From assembly GCA_024233135.1 (NCBI GenBank), contig JACKPZ010000013.1, positions 48,500 through 112,499 on the forward strand: a DNA stretch of 64,000 bases, read 5' to 3'. How positions within the stretch are numbered: the stretch's first letter is position 1; each line of letters opens with the position of its first letter. The DNA comes from Akkermansiaceae bacterium. GTDB lineage: Bacteria > Verrucomicrobiota > Verrucomicrobiia > Verrucomicrobiales > Akkermansiaceae. The notes under the pieces were generated by a model that saw nothing but the letters and a program-made list of their open reading frames with translations, ran no database searches and was not told where the DNA came from. This document shows positions 16,201-25,369 of the stretch, in pieces. The translations under genes and the position numbers were made by a program.

Positions 16201-18290
16201 GCCATGTCCGAAGCGTATTCCTGAATGAGCGCGAGCGCGTGGCGGTCCGGATCGGTGGCACCGCCGCCAGGGAAACCGATGGCGAGCACGGCTTGTTTTT
16301 TCGGCAAGCGCACGAGCGGGTCGTCGTCGCGTCCTTCGGACCGGCGCGGGTGGCTCCAGCGATCGCCCGCGGGCAGGCCGGTAAGGCCGCGCTCCAGCAG
16401 ATCGATGAGCAGGTCCGGATCGAAGTGCCCGGCGACGGCGAGTGTGAGATTCGCCGCGGTGAAATGGCGGGCGTGATGGGCGGCGAGCGCGTCGCGGTCG
16501 AGGGCCTTGAGGCTGTCCGGCGAGCCGAGCGGATCGAGCCCGTAACCGGTGCCGCGGAACAAGGCGCGCCGCAACGCGCGGAACCCTGCGTGCAGTGGAT
16601 CGCGCAGCGTTTCCTCCAGCGCGGCGAGCTGGCTGGCACGCTCGCGGGCGACGGCATCGGCGGGAAAATCGGGTCGCGCGAGCACATCGCAAACGGTGTG
16701 CAGCACGGTGGCGAGGTCCTCGTTCACGCACGATGCGTTCACGAGCAGAGCGTTGTTTCCAGCGCTGGCACCGACGCCCGCGCCGAGCGATTCGAGCGTG
16801 CGGGCGATCTCCGCGGCGCTGCGGCCGGCGGCGCCTTTCGGGAGCGATGCGGCGAGCAGTTGGTTGATGCCGTTGGTGGCCTGTGTTTCCGACGGCAGAC
16901 CGGCACGGGCGGCGGCCTGGAGGCCGACCAGCGGCGTGCGCGGATCCGGAATGAGCGCGAGCGGGATGCCGTTGGACAGATGGTGGACACGGATGCCGCC
17001 GCTTTTGGCGCGGGTGCGCGAGGACCGCGCGGGCGCGGGGGCGCCGAGCGGGTCGAGAACGGTTAGGATCATCCGCGACGGCGTGAGGCGGGCGGCGACG
17101 CGGCGGAGGTCGTCGGCCGTGACCGCCTCGATGGCGGCGACGTGGCTGCGGGTGAAATCGAGGTCGCGGGCGTCGCGCCAGTTGGACGCGAGATCGGACG
17201 CGCGGCCGGAGGCTGTTGTTAGAGAGCGGAACTGGCTGACGAGGATCTGTCGTTTCGCCTTGGCGATGTCCGCGTCGTCGAGGCGTTCTGCTAGATCCGC
17301 AACGGTCTCGCGGATGGCCTCGATGAGGACGTCGCGTTTCTCCACCTCGGCATCGGCCTGGATGGCGAGCAGTCCCTCGCGGCCGGGGTCGTTCCAACAG
17401 AAGGCGGAAATCTCGAGCGCGAGTTCGCGTTCGTCGCGCAGCGTGTGGTGGAGGATGGATGACTTGCCGCGGCCGAGCATCGTGGCGAGCAGGTCGCAGG
17501 CGGGTGCGTCCGGGTGTTCGAGCGGCGGGACTTTCCACGCCATCGAGATCCGGCTCGTCGGGATGTCGAAGGTTTCGCGGGCCTTGCGCGGGCCGAGCTG
17601 TTGGAGGTCCACCGGCACGTGCGGCTCGCGTCCGCCGCCGGGCTGGAGGTCCTTGGTGAGATCGAGGATCGCGGCGCGGGCGGCGTCCGGATCGAAGTCG
17701 CCGGAAATGACGACGAAACAACGGTTGGTCGTGTAGCGCTCGCGATGGTAGCGGACGAGATCGGCGTGGGTGATGGTGTCGAAGAGGTGGCGGTGGCCGA
17801 TGACCGGCTGGCGGCGCGGGTCGTGCTGGAATGCGGTGGCGAGCAGCAGGCGGGTGGCGGCGTTGTCGGGATCGTCGAGGCCCATGTCGATCTCGCGGCG
17901 GATGACATCCTGTTCGCCGGCGAACTCACTCTCCGGCAGGGTGGGGAAGAACACCAGGCCGCTCAGGCATTTCAGGAACAGGTCGAGCGAGTCGGACGGC
18001 CCGTCGATGTAATACACCGTGCGGTCGAAGGTGGTATAGGCATTCCAGTGGCCGCCGGCGCCCTGCACGGTGGTGGCCAGGGTGTCCGCGTCGAAATCGC
18101 GGGTGCCCTTGAAGACCATGTGCTCGAGGAAATGCGAGATGCCGGTGCCGCTCTGATCGTCCTCGTGCAAACTCCCGGTTTCCACCCAGATCTGACAGCT
18201 CACGACCGGTGCGGCGGAATCGGGATCGAGAATCAGCGTGAGGCCGTTCGGCAGCGTTTCGACGGTGGCGGTGGTGGCGGGGTATTCCAT
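16002..18290 (-). CDS. M16 family zinc metallopeptidase (insulinase-like), 3' end frameshifted
   Basis: The open frame codes for 762 residues from the ATG ending at 18290. Two M16 halves are present. The first has the inverted zinc motif HFLEH (about residues 53-57) and downstream acidic EIDMG region; the second starts near residue 420 (RVHHLSNGIPLALIP) and is the inactive half. The frame is right down to about 16192, where a run reads AAA instead of the AAAA needed to continue into FGRIREELGLAYQIGATQF, found in another frame. An extra C near 16048 shifts it back for IAEHASGGL. The last about 60 residues of this frame are therefore wrong, and the true stop lies in the broken region. Divergent from the gene at 18341. 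Probably degrades peptides; location uncertain, no signal peptide. Confidence 0.85.
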   Translation of the reverse strand: MEYPATTATVETLPNGLTLILDPDSAAPVVSCQIWVETGSLHEDDQSGTGISHFLEHMVFKGTRDFDADTLATTVQGAGGHWNAYTTFDRTVYYIDGPSDSLDLFLKCLSGLVFFPTLPESEFAGEQDVIRREIDMGLDDPDNAATRLLLATAFQHDPRRQPVIGHRHLFDTITHADLVRYHRERYTTNRCFVVISGDFDPDAARAAILDLTKDLQPGGGREPHVPVDLQQLGPRKARETFDIPTSRISMAWKVPPLEHPDAPACDLLATMLGRGKSSILHHTLRDERELALEISAFCWNDPGREGLLAIQADAEVEKRDVLIEAIRETVADLAERLDDADIAKAKRQILVSQFRSLTTASGRASDLASNWRDARDLDFTRSHVAAIEAVTADDLRRVAARLTPSRMILTVLDPLGAPAPARSSRTRAKSGGIRVHHLSNGIPLALIPDPRTPLVGLQAAARAGLPSETQATNGINQLLAASLPKGAAGRSAAEIARTLESLGAGVGASAGNNALLVNASCVNEDLATVLHTVCDVLARPDFPADAVARERASQLAALEETLRDPLHAGFRALRRALFRGTGYGLDPLGSPDSLKALDRDALAAHHARHFTAANLTLAVAGHFDPDLLIDLLERGLTGLPAGDRWSHPRRSEGRDDDPLVRLPKKQAVLAIGFPGGGATDPDRHALALIQEYASDMAGPLSAAFARNSDSPIRSAPPSSSARTKACSRFTSPPRPNRPSCTHQCLIRIAEHASGGLTASAPR

Positions 18291-18340
18291 GGGCGATTTC
18301 CGGCTTGGCCGTGGCCGTGGATGGCCTATACCGCTGTGTC

Positions 18341-18805
18341 ATGCAACGATGGATCGTGGCGGGAGTGGCGGTGGTTCTGCTGGGAATCGCCGGGTTTTTC
18401 GGAGCCCGGACCGCATGGCGCGCTTACAACGACGCGAAACCCGCTCCGGTTTGGGTGCCGCTGGCCGTGAATCCCGACACGCCGATCGAACAACAGGACA
18501 AGACCGCGAAGGAACTCGGCGAGCGCCTCCACGACAACGGGATCCTCATGAAGCTGACGAAGGAGTTGAACCTCCGCCAGACATGGAGCCTGCCGGATGA
18601 CGAGGCGGCATCCAAGGAACTCGGCCGCCGCATGTTCGTCCGCACCGGCACCATGGACAGCCCGAAGGGCGCCATCCCGGCGATCCACATCGGGGTGCAT
18701 GGGAAATACAAGGAGATCAACGATTCCAAACGGATCTCGGAGCGACTCATCCAGGAGGTCTGGCCGATCCTCGGCATCGAGCCGCCGACGCAGTCGATCC
18801 GTTGA
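18341..18805 (+). CDS. membrane-anchored protein of unknown function
   Basis: 154 residues from the ATG at 18341, a start that puts a single N-terminal transmembrane helix (about 5-24, VAGVAVVLLGIAGFFGA) directly after MQRWI. The remainder is a soluble domain of about 125 residues, with charged helices (AKELGERLHDNGILMKLTKEL) and a strand-rich GAIPAIHIGVHGKYKEIND, expected in the periplasm. I know of no family. It is divergent from the M16 peptidase gene, with only 50 bp between start codons, so the two promoters overlap. Confidence 0.7.
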   Translation: MQRWIVAGVAVVLLGIAGFFGARTAWRAYNDAKPAPVWVPLAVNPDTPIEQQDKTAKELGERLHDNGILMKLTKELNLRQTWSLPDDEAASKELGRRMFVRTGTMDSPKGAIPAIHIGVHGKYKEINDSKRISERLIQEVWPILGIEPPTQSIR

Positions 18806-18975
18806 GCATCCTCTCCGCCAATGGTCCGGTTCCATCGGGAAACCCGGATTGTCGGCCGGGTCACAGGGTCGGCTCATGATTCGACTTGACCCTTGGCCGC
18901 TGTCTGCGGTTAACGTTCATGATCCCGTGCGGTGATGTCCGCATGACACCAGTCCACAATCCACCTCCCCTCGAT

Positions 18976-19980
18976 ATGAACGCCCTCGGAACATCGCCAT
19001 GGAAGTTTCTTCGCCCCTTGTTCACCGCAGTCCTGATGGTCTGTGCATGTGGGCCGGTGAAGGCCTTGGACTCGTCGCTCAACGGAGTCTACACCGCTCC
19101 GGGACTGACGACCCAGGTGATTGTTGCCGGAGGTCAGGCGCGGTCGAATTCGATTCTCAATGACCACCAGGCTTTCGCCGACCAGTTCATCAGCGCCTCC
19201 AACAGCCTCCTGACGGGAGGAATCCGCATCACCTATTCGTTCGAGGAATCCGCAGGCGAATCCGTGTTCACCGTCCGCTACTTCGTGGATGGGGAGCTTC
19301 TGCTCACGTTCGTTTCGGAAATGCGGATCACGGTTCTTCAGGACACCAGCGACCGGTTCCGGACCCGAACCGACTGGGTCATGTCCGTGAGCGGCAGCAC
19401 CATCGGTTCGTTCAACCTCACGACACTGACCGTCGAGGAGACGTTCGTGTTCGATCTCTCCAACTTCACCTGCGAATACACCGATGCCGGTTTCACCACG
19501 ACCCTGAAGCGGACCAGCACCGGGACCGGCGCCGGACAGGGAAGCCCGATCGTGCCGCGCAATGCGAACTGGCGCGTGACCGTCGTCATCAGTTTTCCGA
19601 TCGTGAATCCGACCCGTCCCGTGTGGGTGGATCCGCCGTTCGCGGGAGGCTTCCAATACGACGTCGCCAAAGGACGGAAGGAACGCATCGCTTCCATTCA
19701 ACTTCCGAAAGGATTCGGCAAAGCGATCAAGGTGTATGCCAAACCCAAGTCCAAGGGCGGTGCGAAGCTGATTGGAAAATTCAAATCGGGAGCCAAGGTG
19801 AATCTTCTCAAGAAGAAGGGATTCAAAGGAGGAGCCGCATCGGTTATGATCAAGAACATCAAGCCGAAGGTGAATCTCAAGAAAAAGGCCCCGTACCCGG
19901 TGGGCCTGACCTTCACCGGGCTGAACGAGTCCGCCGCCAAGGTGAAAACCAAGCCGACGAATGTTTCGAAAGGCCGCTGA
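18976..19980 (+). CDS. secreted protein with lysine-rich C-terminus, unknown function
   Basis: 334 residues from the ATG at 18976, which precedes a signal peptide (MNALGTSPWKFLRPLFTAVL, then MVCACGPVKA). An earlier in-frame start would add residues before it. The mature part is beta-rich with repeated Thr/Ser strands (VTVVISFPIVNPTRPVW). The last 90 residues are unusually basic, with repeated Lys-Gly-Gly and Lys-Lys pairs (KAIKVYAKPKSKGGAKLIG), suggesting nucleic-acid, LPS or anionic polysaccharide contact. The stop overlaps the next gene's start by 20 bp, so the two are translationally coupled. Confidence 0.7.
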   Translation: MNALGTSPWKFLRPLFTAVLMVCACGPVKALDSSLNGVYTAPGLTTQVIVAGGQARSNSILNDHQAFADQFISASNSLLTGGIRITYSFEESAGESVFTVRYFVDGELLLTFVSEMRITVLQDTSDRFRTRTDWVMSVSGSTIGSFNLTTLTVEETFVFDLSNFTCEYTDAGFTTTLKRTSTGTGAGQGSPIVPRNANWRVTVVISFPIVNPTRPVWVDPPFAGGFQYDVAKGRKERIASIQLPKGFGKAIKVYAKPKSKGGAKLIGKFKSGAKVNLLKKKGFKGGAASVMIKNIKPKVNLKKKAPYPVGLTFTGLNESAAKVKTKPTNVSKGR

Positions 19981-21220
19981 CGGGTCCCGTTCCGCGAGTG
20001 GACTTCTGGGGCGGATTCCCCCCATGGTGTGGGCTCCTCTTCTTCTGCTCTCCCTAGCGATCAATCTGGTTCTTCTGATCCCGGGATCCCCGTTCGAAAA
20101 CACGGGTGGGACACAGCGGGAAACCCGCTCCACCTCCAAACGGGATGCCGGTCCGCGACCGGCCGTGCGGGAGACGGGCTCGGTGACGAAGATCGCGGGC
20201 GAGGATCTGCTCGATACGGAATGGACGGCCATACAAGCGACTCTTCGGGGGAGGCGATCCTGGGAGTCCTGGGTGGAAGCCGATCCGGCGGGTGCCCTCG
20301 GGCGGATCTGCTCCCGGAAGGAGGGACTGGACCGCGAGGAGATGGTGGCTTCCGCGATCCGGATATGGGCCGCGACGAACCCTCAAGCGGCCGGGGAATG
20401 GATCCATGCCGCCCCCCCGGAACTGCGGGGTGACGCGGTGGTTCAGGAATTGATGGAAATCTGGGGCCGGACCGAACCGGAGGCGGCTGGCGAGTGGCTC
20501 GTGACGCACGACGATCCGGCGGTTCGCACGGCGGTGGCCGAGATCCTTGCGGGAGTGTGGGCCGAGCAGGACGGAGAGTCCGCGGTCCGTTGGGTGTCGC
20601 AGCACTGGCCTGACGGCGAGGCGGGCACGGCGATGCACCTTGCGCTCGAGGTTTGGGCGGAAACGGACGGCCAAGGTTTGCGATCCCGTCTGGGGTCCTT
20701 GGGAGACAGGGACGTCGAACTGGAGGCCGCCAAGGCGCTGGGGGACGTCATGGCGGAGCGGGACGGCGCGGCGGCCTGGGGTTTCGCCCGCTCGCTCGAC
20801 GATCCTGCGGCTCGTGACGAGGCGTCGATCGTGGTGATGGAGAGTTGGGCCGACAGGGCTCCTGGGGATGCGGCCCTTGCGGTGTCCCGAATCGAGGATT
20901 CGGACTTCCGGGCGGACGCATCCCACACGCTCGTCGCGAAGTGGATCCTTTCCGATCCCGGAAAGGCGGTCGATTGGATCGAGTCACAGCCGGAAGGTCC
21001 CGTTGCCGATGCGGGTTGGGATGCCGCCGCGGAACACAGCGCGATGACGAAGCCTTTCGATGCCCTGCGGTACGCCGTTCGAATCAGGGAACCGCGCTTG
21101 CGTCTGGAGGCGGTCGAGTCGGCCTATGCCGAGGCCCTGGCGACCGATCCGGAGGCGGCGCGGGAATGGCGCGCGGGCATCCCAAGCGATCTGCGATCCA
21201 GCTTGTCTGGTCACGATTGA
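19961..21220 (+). CDS. membrane-anchored helical repeat protein
   Basis: 419 residues. A transmembrane helix lies at about 22-42 (MVWAPLLLLSLAINLVLLIP), then a disordered linker, then about nine degenerate repeats of roughly 30-33 residues. These are marked by Trp and by Asp-Pro or Asp-Gly followed by Ala-Ala-x-x-Trp, as in WAATNPQAAGEWIHAAP and WGRTEPEAAGEWLVTHDDP. The pattern resembles TPR/HEAT-like alpha-solenoids common in Verrucomicrobiota. It starts inside the last codons of the preceding secreted protein gene (20-bp overlap), which suggests the two act together, perhaps as scaffold and partner. No enzymatic residues are seen. Confidence 0.75.
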   Translation: MFRKAADGSRSASGLLGRIPPMVWAPLLLLSLAINLVLLIPGSPFENTGGTQRETRSTSKRDAGPRPAVRETGSVTKIAGEDLLDTEWTAIQATLRGRRSWESWVEADPAGALGRICSRKEGLDREEMVASAIRIWAATNPQAAGEWIHAAPPELRGDAVVQELMEIWGRTEPEAAGEWLVTHDDPAVRTAVAEILAGVWAEQDGESAVRWVSQHWPDGEAGTAMHLALEVWAETDGQGLRSRLGSLGDRDVELEAAKALGDVMAERDGAAAWGFARSLDDPAARDEASIVVMESWADRAPGDAALAVSRIEDSDFRADASHTLVAKWILSDPGKAVDWIESQPEGPVADAGWDAAAEHSAMTKPFDALRYAVRIREPRLRLEAVESAYAEALATDPEAAREWRAGIPSDLRSSLSGHD

Positions 21221-21248
21221 GCCGCCAGGAGATGCCGCGAAGGCCTCG

Positions 21249-21896
21249 TCACAGATGCCTCACCACCTGCTCCCGCGGGAAGCGGGCCTTCGGGATGGTG
21301 GCGTATTTGTCCTCGCCCGAGCGATATCCGAGCGCGCAGCCGACGGCGGTGGCGTAGCCGCTGCCTTCAAGGCCGAGCAGGCGGTCGTATCCGCCCGCGC
21401 TGATGCCTTCCATCGGGCAGGCGTCGATGCCGAGCACGGCGGCGGCGGCCATGACCTGGCCGAGGGCGATGTACACCTGGCGTTTGTTCCACTGGTGGCG
21501 GTCCTCGCAGCTCATCGTTTCGGCGAAGCCGGCGATCATGCCGCGCAGCGGTGCGATGGCGTCGGGCTCGCGGCCTTGCGCGTCGGCGAGGCAGTGGATC
21601 CACGTGTCGATGTCCTTCTCCGTCAGATCGGTGCGGGCGGTGAGCACCACGTAGTGCGAGGCATCGGTGACCTGCGGTTGGTTCCACGACTCGGTGCGGA
21701 GTTTCGCGCGCAGCGCGGGGTCTTCGATGACGAGGAATCGCCACGGCTGGAGGCCGAAGGAGGAGGGGGTGAGGACCATCGACTCCTCGATGGCGTCCCA
21801 CACGTCCGCGGGGATCTTGCGGGCGGGGTCGAAGAGCTTGGTGGCGTAGCGCCAGCGCAGGGCGGCGAGCAGAGAATCGGTCGAAGCGTGGGTCAT
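21249..21896 (-). CDS. NAD(P)H nitroreductase family flavoprotein
   Basis: 215 residues from the ATG ending at 21896; the frame stays open upstream but overlaps LptD. The N-terminal ALRWRYATKLFDPARKI, then SMVLTPSSFGLQPWRFLVI, is the FMN-binding start of the NfsB/NfnB group. GIDACPMEGI and ALGYRSGEDKYATIPKARFP near the end complete the fold, with normal length. These enzymes are soluble homodimers that reduce nitroaromatics or quinones with NAD(P)H; the natural substrate is usually unknown. The start lies 8 bp after the lptD stop, so it is probably the second gene of an lptD operon. Confidence 0.92.
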   Translation of the reverse strand: MTHASTDSLLAALRWRYATKLFDPARKIPADVWDAIEESMVLTPSSFGLQPWRFLVIEDPALRAKLRTESWNQPQVTDASHYVVLTARTDLTEKDIDTWIHCLADAQGREPDAIAPLRGMIAGFAETMSCEDRHQWNKRQVYIALGQVMAAAAVLGIDACPMEGISAGGYDRLLGLEGSGYATAVGCALGYRSGEDKYATIPKARFPREQVVRHL

Positions 21897-21904
21897 GGCC
21901 GCGA

Positions 21905-24367
21905 CTATTCCCCGGACAGCTCGAATGGCAAGGAGACGCTCGGGAAATCCTTGAGCGTCACGCTGAAGACCATGCCGTATTCCTTTTCGAGGCGGTTGTC
22001 GCGGCTGCTGAGGCCCATGCCGAGCAGCCAGCTTCCGGCCTCGCGGTGGAGCGTGTATTGCTGGAGTTCGAGCGTGCCGTCGTCGAGCTCCATGATGTGC
22101 CGGGTGCCGACGCCCCAGTTTTCGGAAACGCGGGTGTAGGTTTCGAGGTCGAAGCGGTTCGAGTCGATGAGGATCGGGTGGCCGTCGAGCCAGCGGTGGC
22201 CGAACGAGAACTCGAACGAATCGGTGGGCATGAAATGCAGGCGGGTGGCGTATTCGCTGAAACCCGAGCCGCTCGAATACACGGGAAACTGTGTGGACAC
22301 CTCGACGCCGAGCCACGGCAGCGGCTGCCAGTATGCGTCGTTGTAGAGGTTCGAGAAGTCGCGGCTGCCTTCCGGATCCTCGATGAAGGCCTCCATGTAG
22401 GTGTCGAGGAAGAGCCACTCGAAGCTGCGGTCGTCGCGTTTCGTGATGAGCCGGTTGCGCGCGCCGAAGCGCAGCACGTTCCAGCTCTGCATTTCATCCA
22501 CCGCGGTGAAGCGCGCCGGGTCGAGCGGGCGCGGGCGCGTCGTCGGCGTGAGGCGGTCGATGCTCGGGTCCCACGGGTCGAAGTCGTCGGTGGAAACCCA
22601 CGACCACATGCCGTACGGCTGGATCACGTGGAGCAGCCCGTTCACACCCCAGTCCGGGGCGCTTACGGATGCGTAGTCGCGCGAGAATTTCAATGACGAC
22701 TCGACGCCGGCGTGGACGTGGGTGCGGTCGAATCCGGTCTCCGGGCCGTCCACCGAGCTGTAGTTCGAGTATCCGAAGCCCGCCTGCGGCGCGACCGTTA
22801 GAAACCCGGCGGTGATCGGCAGCGAGACTTCCTGATAGGTGTGGAAACGCGAGTAGCCGGGGTCGAGGAGCTGGCTGCGGATCGACTCGCGTTTCGGATC
22901 GTTGAGCGGCAGCGCGACGAGGTTCTGCGCGAGCCGCCGTTCGTAGCCGCCGAGCTGGCGGATCAAGCGCCGGGCCTCGGGATCCTCCGCCGTCATCGTC
23001 ATCAGGGGATCGACCACCAGGCGCCGTGTCGGGTCCGGCGCCTCTTCGCCGAGGATGCCGAACGAGGTGGAGCCCTCGTGCAGGACCGGCAGGCCGAAAA
23101 GCGGAGCCCGCGCCTGATCGAAGGCGATCTCCGGCAACCGCGTGTCCGAGCGGTAGAAATCGTTGATCCGCAGCCGTGTGAACAGCGAGAGAAGCGAGCG
23201 GTCGTCGCGCCGGTAGATGCCCAGCGTGTTGTCCGGCGCGGGGTCGATGCGGTAGGTCGACGGGTCGAAGTCCTCGAGGAAATAACGGTCGCTCAGCCAC
23301 GACAGGTTCGCGTCGATCCGCCAGTCGGCATCGTCCGGGAAGTCCGGGCGGATCCGGTGTTTCAACTCGACGCGGTAGCGGTCCTCGTTGACGAAGCCGC
23401 GAGGCACGCCGTTGCGGCTCGCGCCCGGGTCGAGGTCGTTGAGGTAGTAGAGGCTGAGTCCGGAGATCGCCTCCGGGTTGTCCTGGCGGGTGTCGCGCAG
23501 GTCGACGCCGGCGCCGATGCCGCGGTTCGCACGGATGTCGAAGTGCCACTTCGAGAGCAGCCAGGCGTCCTCGTTTTCGCCGGTGACCGGATCGCGCTCG
23601 CCGCCGAGCATGATGCCGTAGGTGTTGAGCAGGAAGGGCCCCCACGTCGAGCGCGCGCCGGGGATGAAATGATAGCCGAGCTCCGCGTCGAGCGGCTGGC
23701 TCAGGTAGGGCAGCCAGAACACGGGTGTGCCGCCGATGTAGAGCTTCGGGTCATGAAACACGATCCGGTCGCCCGGATAGACACGCGTTTTCTTCGCCCG
23801 GACCCAGTAGTCCGGGTGCTCCATGTCCGCGGTGGTCACCGCCGCGTCGTAGCCGACGTAGCTGCGTTTCCCGCCCGACTCCTCGACGGTGAACTTGCCG
23901 GCCTCCAGCAGCACCGGATCCACCGAGGCGCGCAGCCCGCGGGTGTCGAGAAACCTGCGTTCATAGAAATACACCGCCTCGTCACCGCGCTGCAGGATGT
24001 TTCCCTGATAGACGCTGACGTTTCCGGTGAGCGTCACCGACTCCGCCTTGAAATCGACCCGCGCGCGGTCGGCGAAAACCTCCATTCCGTTGTCGCCGGT
24101 GATTTTCACGCCCGGACCGTGGAAGATGACGCCCGTCTCCTGATCGAACTCGATTCTGCCGCCGCCGAAGTTGTCGAGCTTGAGCTCCTTCGGCATCATC
24201 GCCTCCTCGTCCGCCAGAGGCTCGCCGAAGGGGATCTCGGGCGGCGGCACCGGCGTGATCATGTCCACCTCCGGCACCTCGGCGGGGTCCGGAAGGGCGT
24301 CCGCATCCTGACCGCGCAGCGGCAGAACCAACAACGGCGCGACCAGCCATGCGCGGAGATTCAGCAT
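21905..24367 (-). CDS. lptD: LPS-assembly protein LptD (OstA)
   Basis: 820 residues from the ATG ending at 24367, which gives a signal peptide (MLNLRAWLVAPLLVLPLRG). Upstream in-frame sequence is antisense to the next gene and rejected. After a Pro/Glu-rich linker comes an OstA/LptA-like domain (about residues 65-215, with GVKITGDNGMEVFADRARVDFKAES in two overlapping segments). The rest is a large beta-barrel with alternating aromatic strands, for example VFWLPYLSQPLDAELGYHFIPG, the plug/barrel junction typical of LptD. It inserts lipopolysaccharide into the outer leaflet. The sequence is divergent from proteobacterial LptD, as expected for the phylum. Divergent from the epimerase gene with 105 bp between. 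Confidence 0.9.
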   Translation of the reverse strand: MLNLRAWLVAPLLVLPLRGQDADALPDPAEVPEVDMITPVPPPEIPFGEPLADEEAMMPKELKLDNFGGGRIEFDQETGVIFHGPGVKITGDNGMEVFADRARVDFKAESVTLTGNVSVYQGNILQRGDEAVYFYERRFLDTRGLRASVDPVLLEAGKFTVEESGGKRSYVGYDAAVTTADMEHPDYWVRAKKTRVYPGDRIVFHDPKLYIGGTPVFWLPYLSQPLDAELGYHFIPGARSTWGPFLLNTYGIMLGGERDPVTGENEDAWLLSKWHFDIRANRGIGAGVDLRDTRQDNPEAISGLSLYYLNDLDPGASRNGVPRGFVNEDRYRVELKHRIRPDFPDDADWRIDANLSWLSDRYFLEDFDPSTYRIDPAPDNTLGIYRRDDRSLLSLFTRLRINDFYRSDTRLPEIAFDQARAPLFGLPVLHEGSTSFGILGEEAPDPTRRLVVDPLMTMTAEDPEARRLIRQLGGYERRLAQNLVALPLNDPKRESIRSQLLDPGYSRFHTYQEVSLPITAGFLTVAPQAGFGYSNYSSVDGPETGFDRTHVHAGVESSLKFSRDYASVSAPDWGVNGLLHVIQPYGMWSWVSTDDFDPWDPSIDRLTPTTRPRPLDPARFTAVDEMQSWNVLRFGARNRLITKRDDRSFEWLFLDTYMEAFIEDPEGSRDFSNLYNDAYWQPLPWLGVEVSTQFPVYSSGSGFSEYATRLHFMPTDSFEFSFGHRWLDGHPILIDSNRFDLETYTRVSENWGVGTRHIMELDDGTLELQQYTLHREAGSWLLGMGLSSRDNRLEKEYGMVFSVTLKDFPSVSLPFELSGE

Positions 24368-24472
24368 CCCCGGAATCAAAAAAACCACGCGTCGCGAAGT
24401 AAAGGGCGAAAGCGCCGGACGATTGAGTGAAAATGGGTTTCCCTGCGGCGGAATTCGTTCCACCTTGTCGCC

Positions 24473-25369
24473 ATGGAAACCCGGAGACGCATCGCCATTC
24501 TCGGGGTCACCGGTTTCATCGGCAGCGGCCTGCCGAAACTGCTCGCCGCGGACGGCTGGGCGTGCACCGGCGTCAGCCGTTCCGGCGGCGGTGATGTCGA
24601 AGCGGTGGATCGCTGGGTGACTCCGTCTGATTTCGATCCCGCGGGCCACGAGGCGGTGATCAATCTCGCCGGTGCGCCGATCGACCGCCGCTGGACGAAG
24701 AAAAACGTGCGGATTTTCCGCGAGAGCCGCGTCGGCGTCACCGACAAGTTGGTGCACAGGATCCATGACCTGCCGGCCGCCGGGCGCCCCAACGTGCTCG
24801 TCAACGGCTCGGCCATCGGATTTTACGGCGACCGCGGTGACAGCGTGCTCGAGGAGCACGATCATCCCGGCCACGGCCCGCTCGCCGACCTGTGCCGCGA
24901 TTGGGAGGCCGCCGCGCTCGCCGGCGAGTCGCTCGGCATGCGCGTGGTCGTCCTGCGCACGGGCATCGTGCTCGGCCGCGATGGCGGCGCGTTTCCGAAA
25001 CTCCGCAGCATCTTCCGCCTCGGCATCGGCGGGCGCCTCGGAAAGGGCCGCCAGTGGATGTCGTGGATCCACGTCGACGACCACCGCCGCGCGATTCTCC
25101 AGGCGGTCCGCTCGCCGGGGCTGAACGAGGCCGTCAACCTCAGCGCGCCGGAGCCGGAGCGCAACGCCGCCTTCACCCGCGAGCTCGCATCCGCCTTGCA
25201 TCGTCCCGCCATCCTGCCGGTGCCGGGCATCGCGTTGAAACTCGCGCTCGGCGGTTTCGGCGAGACGTTGCTCCACAGCCAGCGGGTGGTCCCGGCCGCG
25301 CTCAAGGCCGATGGTTTCACCTTCCGGTTTCCCACGCTGGAATCCGCGCTGGCGGATCTAACATCCTGA
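24473..25369 (+). CDS. TIGR01777 family SDR epimerase (YfcH-like)
   Basis: 298 residues. The Rossmann motif ILGVTGFIGSGLPKLL at residues 9-24 binds NAD(P). VINLAGAPIDRRWTKKN is the family hallmark, followed by VNGSAIGFYGDRGD with the Tyr of the active site, and WMSWIHVDD then NLSAPEP. Length and motifs fit TIGR01777/DUF1731 proteins, atypical SDR sugar-epimerase-like proteins of unknown substrate. The stop overlaps the convergent peptidase gene by 12 bp. Confidence 0.92.
   Translation: METRRRIAILGVTGFIGSGLPKLLAADGWACTGVSRSGGGDVEAVDRWVTPSDFDPAGHEAVINLAGAPIDRRWTKKNVRIFRESRVGVTDKLVHRIHDLPAAGRPNVLVNGSAIGFYGDRGDSVLEEHDHPGHGPLADLCRDWEAAALAGESLGMRVVVLRTGIVLGRDGGAFPKLRSIFRLGIGGRLGKGRQWMSWIHVDDHRRAILQAVRSPGLNEAVNLSAPEPERNAAFTRELASALHRPAILPVPGIALKLALGGFGETLLHSQRVVPAALKADGFTFRFPTLESALADLTS

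Noticed and set aside
16239..17736. Plus-strand open frames over the M16 peptidase gene
   Set aside because: Antisense shadows; the peptidase has the HFLEH motif in the opposite frame.
22841..25276. Plus-strand 529-codon frame and the long upstream extension of lptD
   Set aside because: Both are antisense to well-supported genes (lptD and the epimerase). LptD has a signal peptide at the Met ending at 24367.
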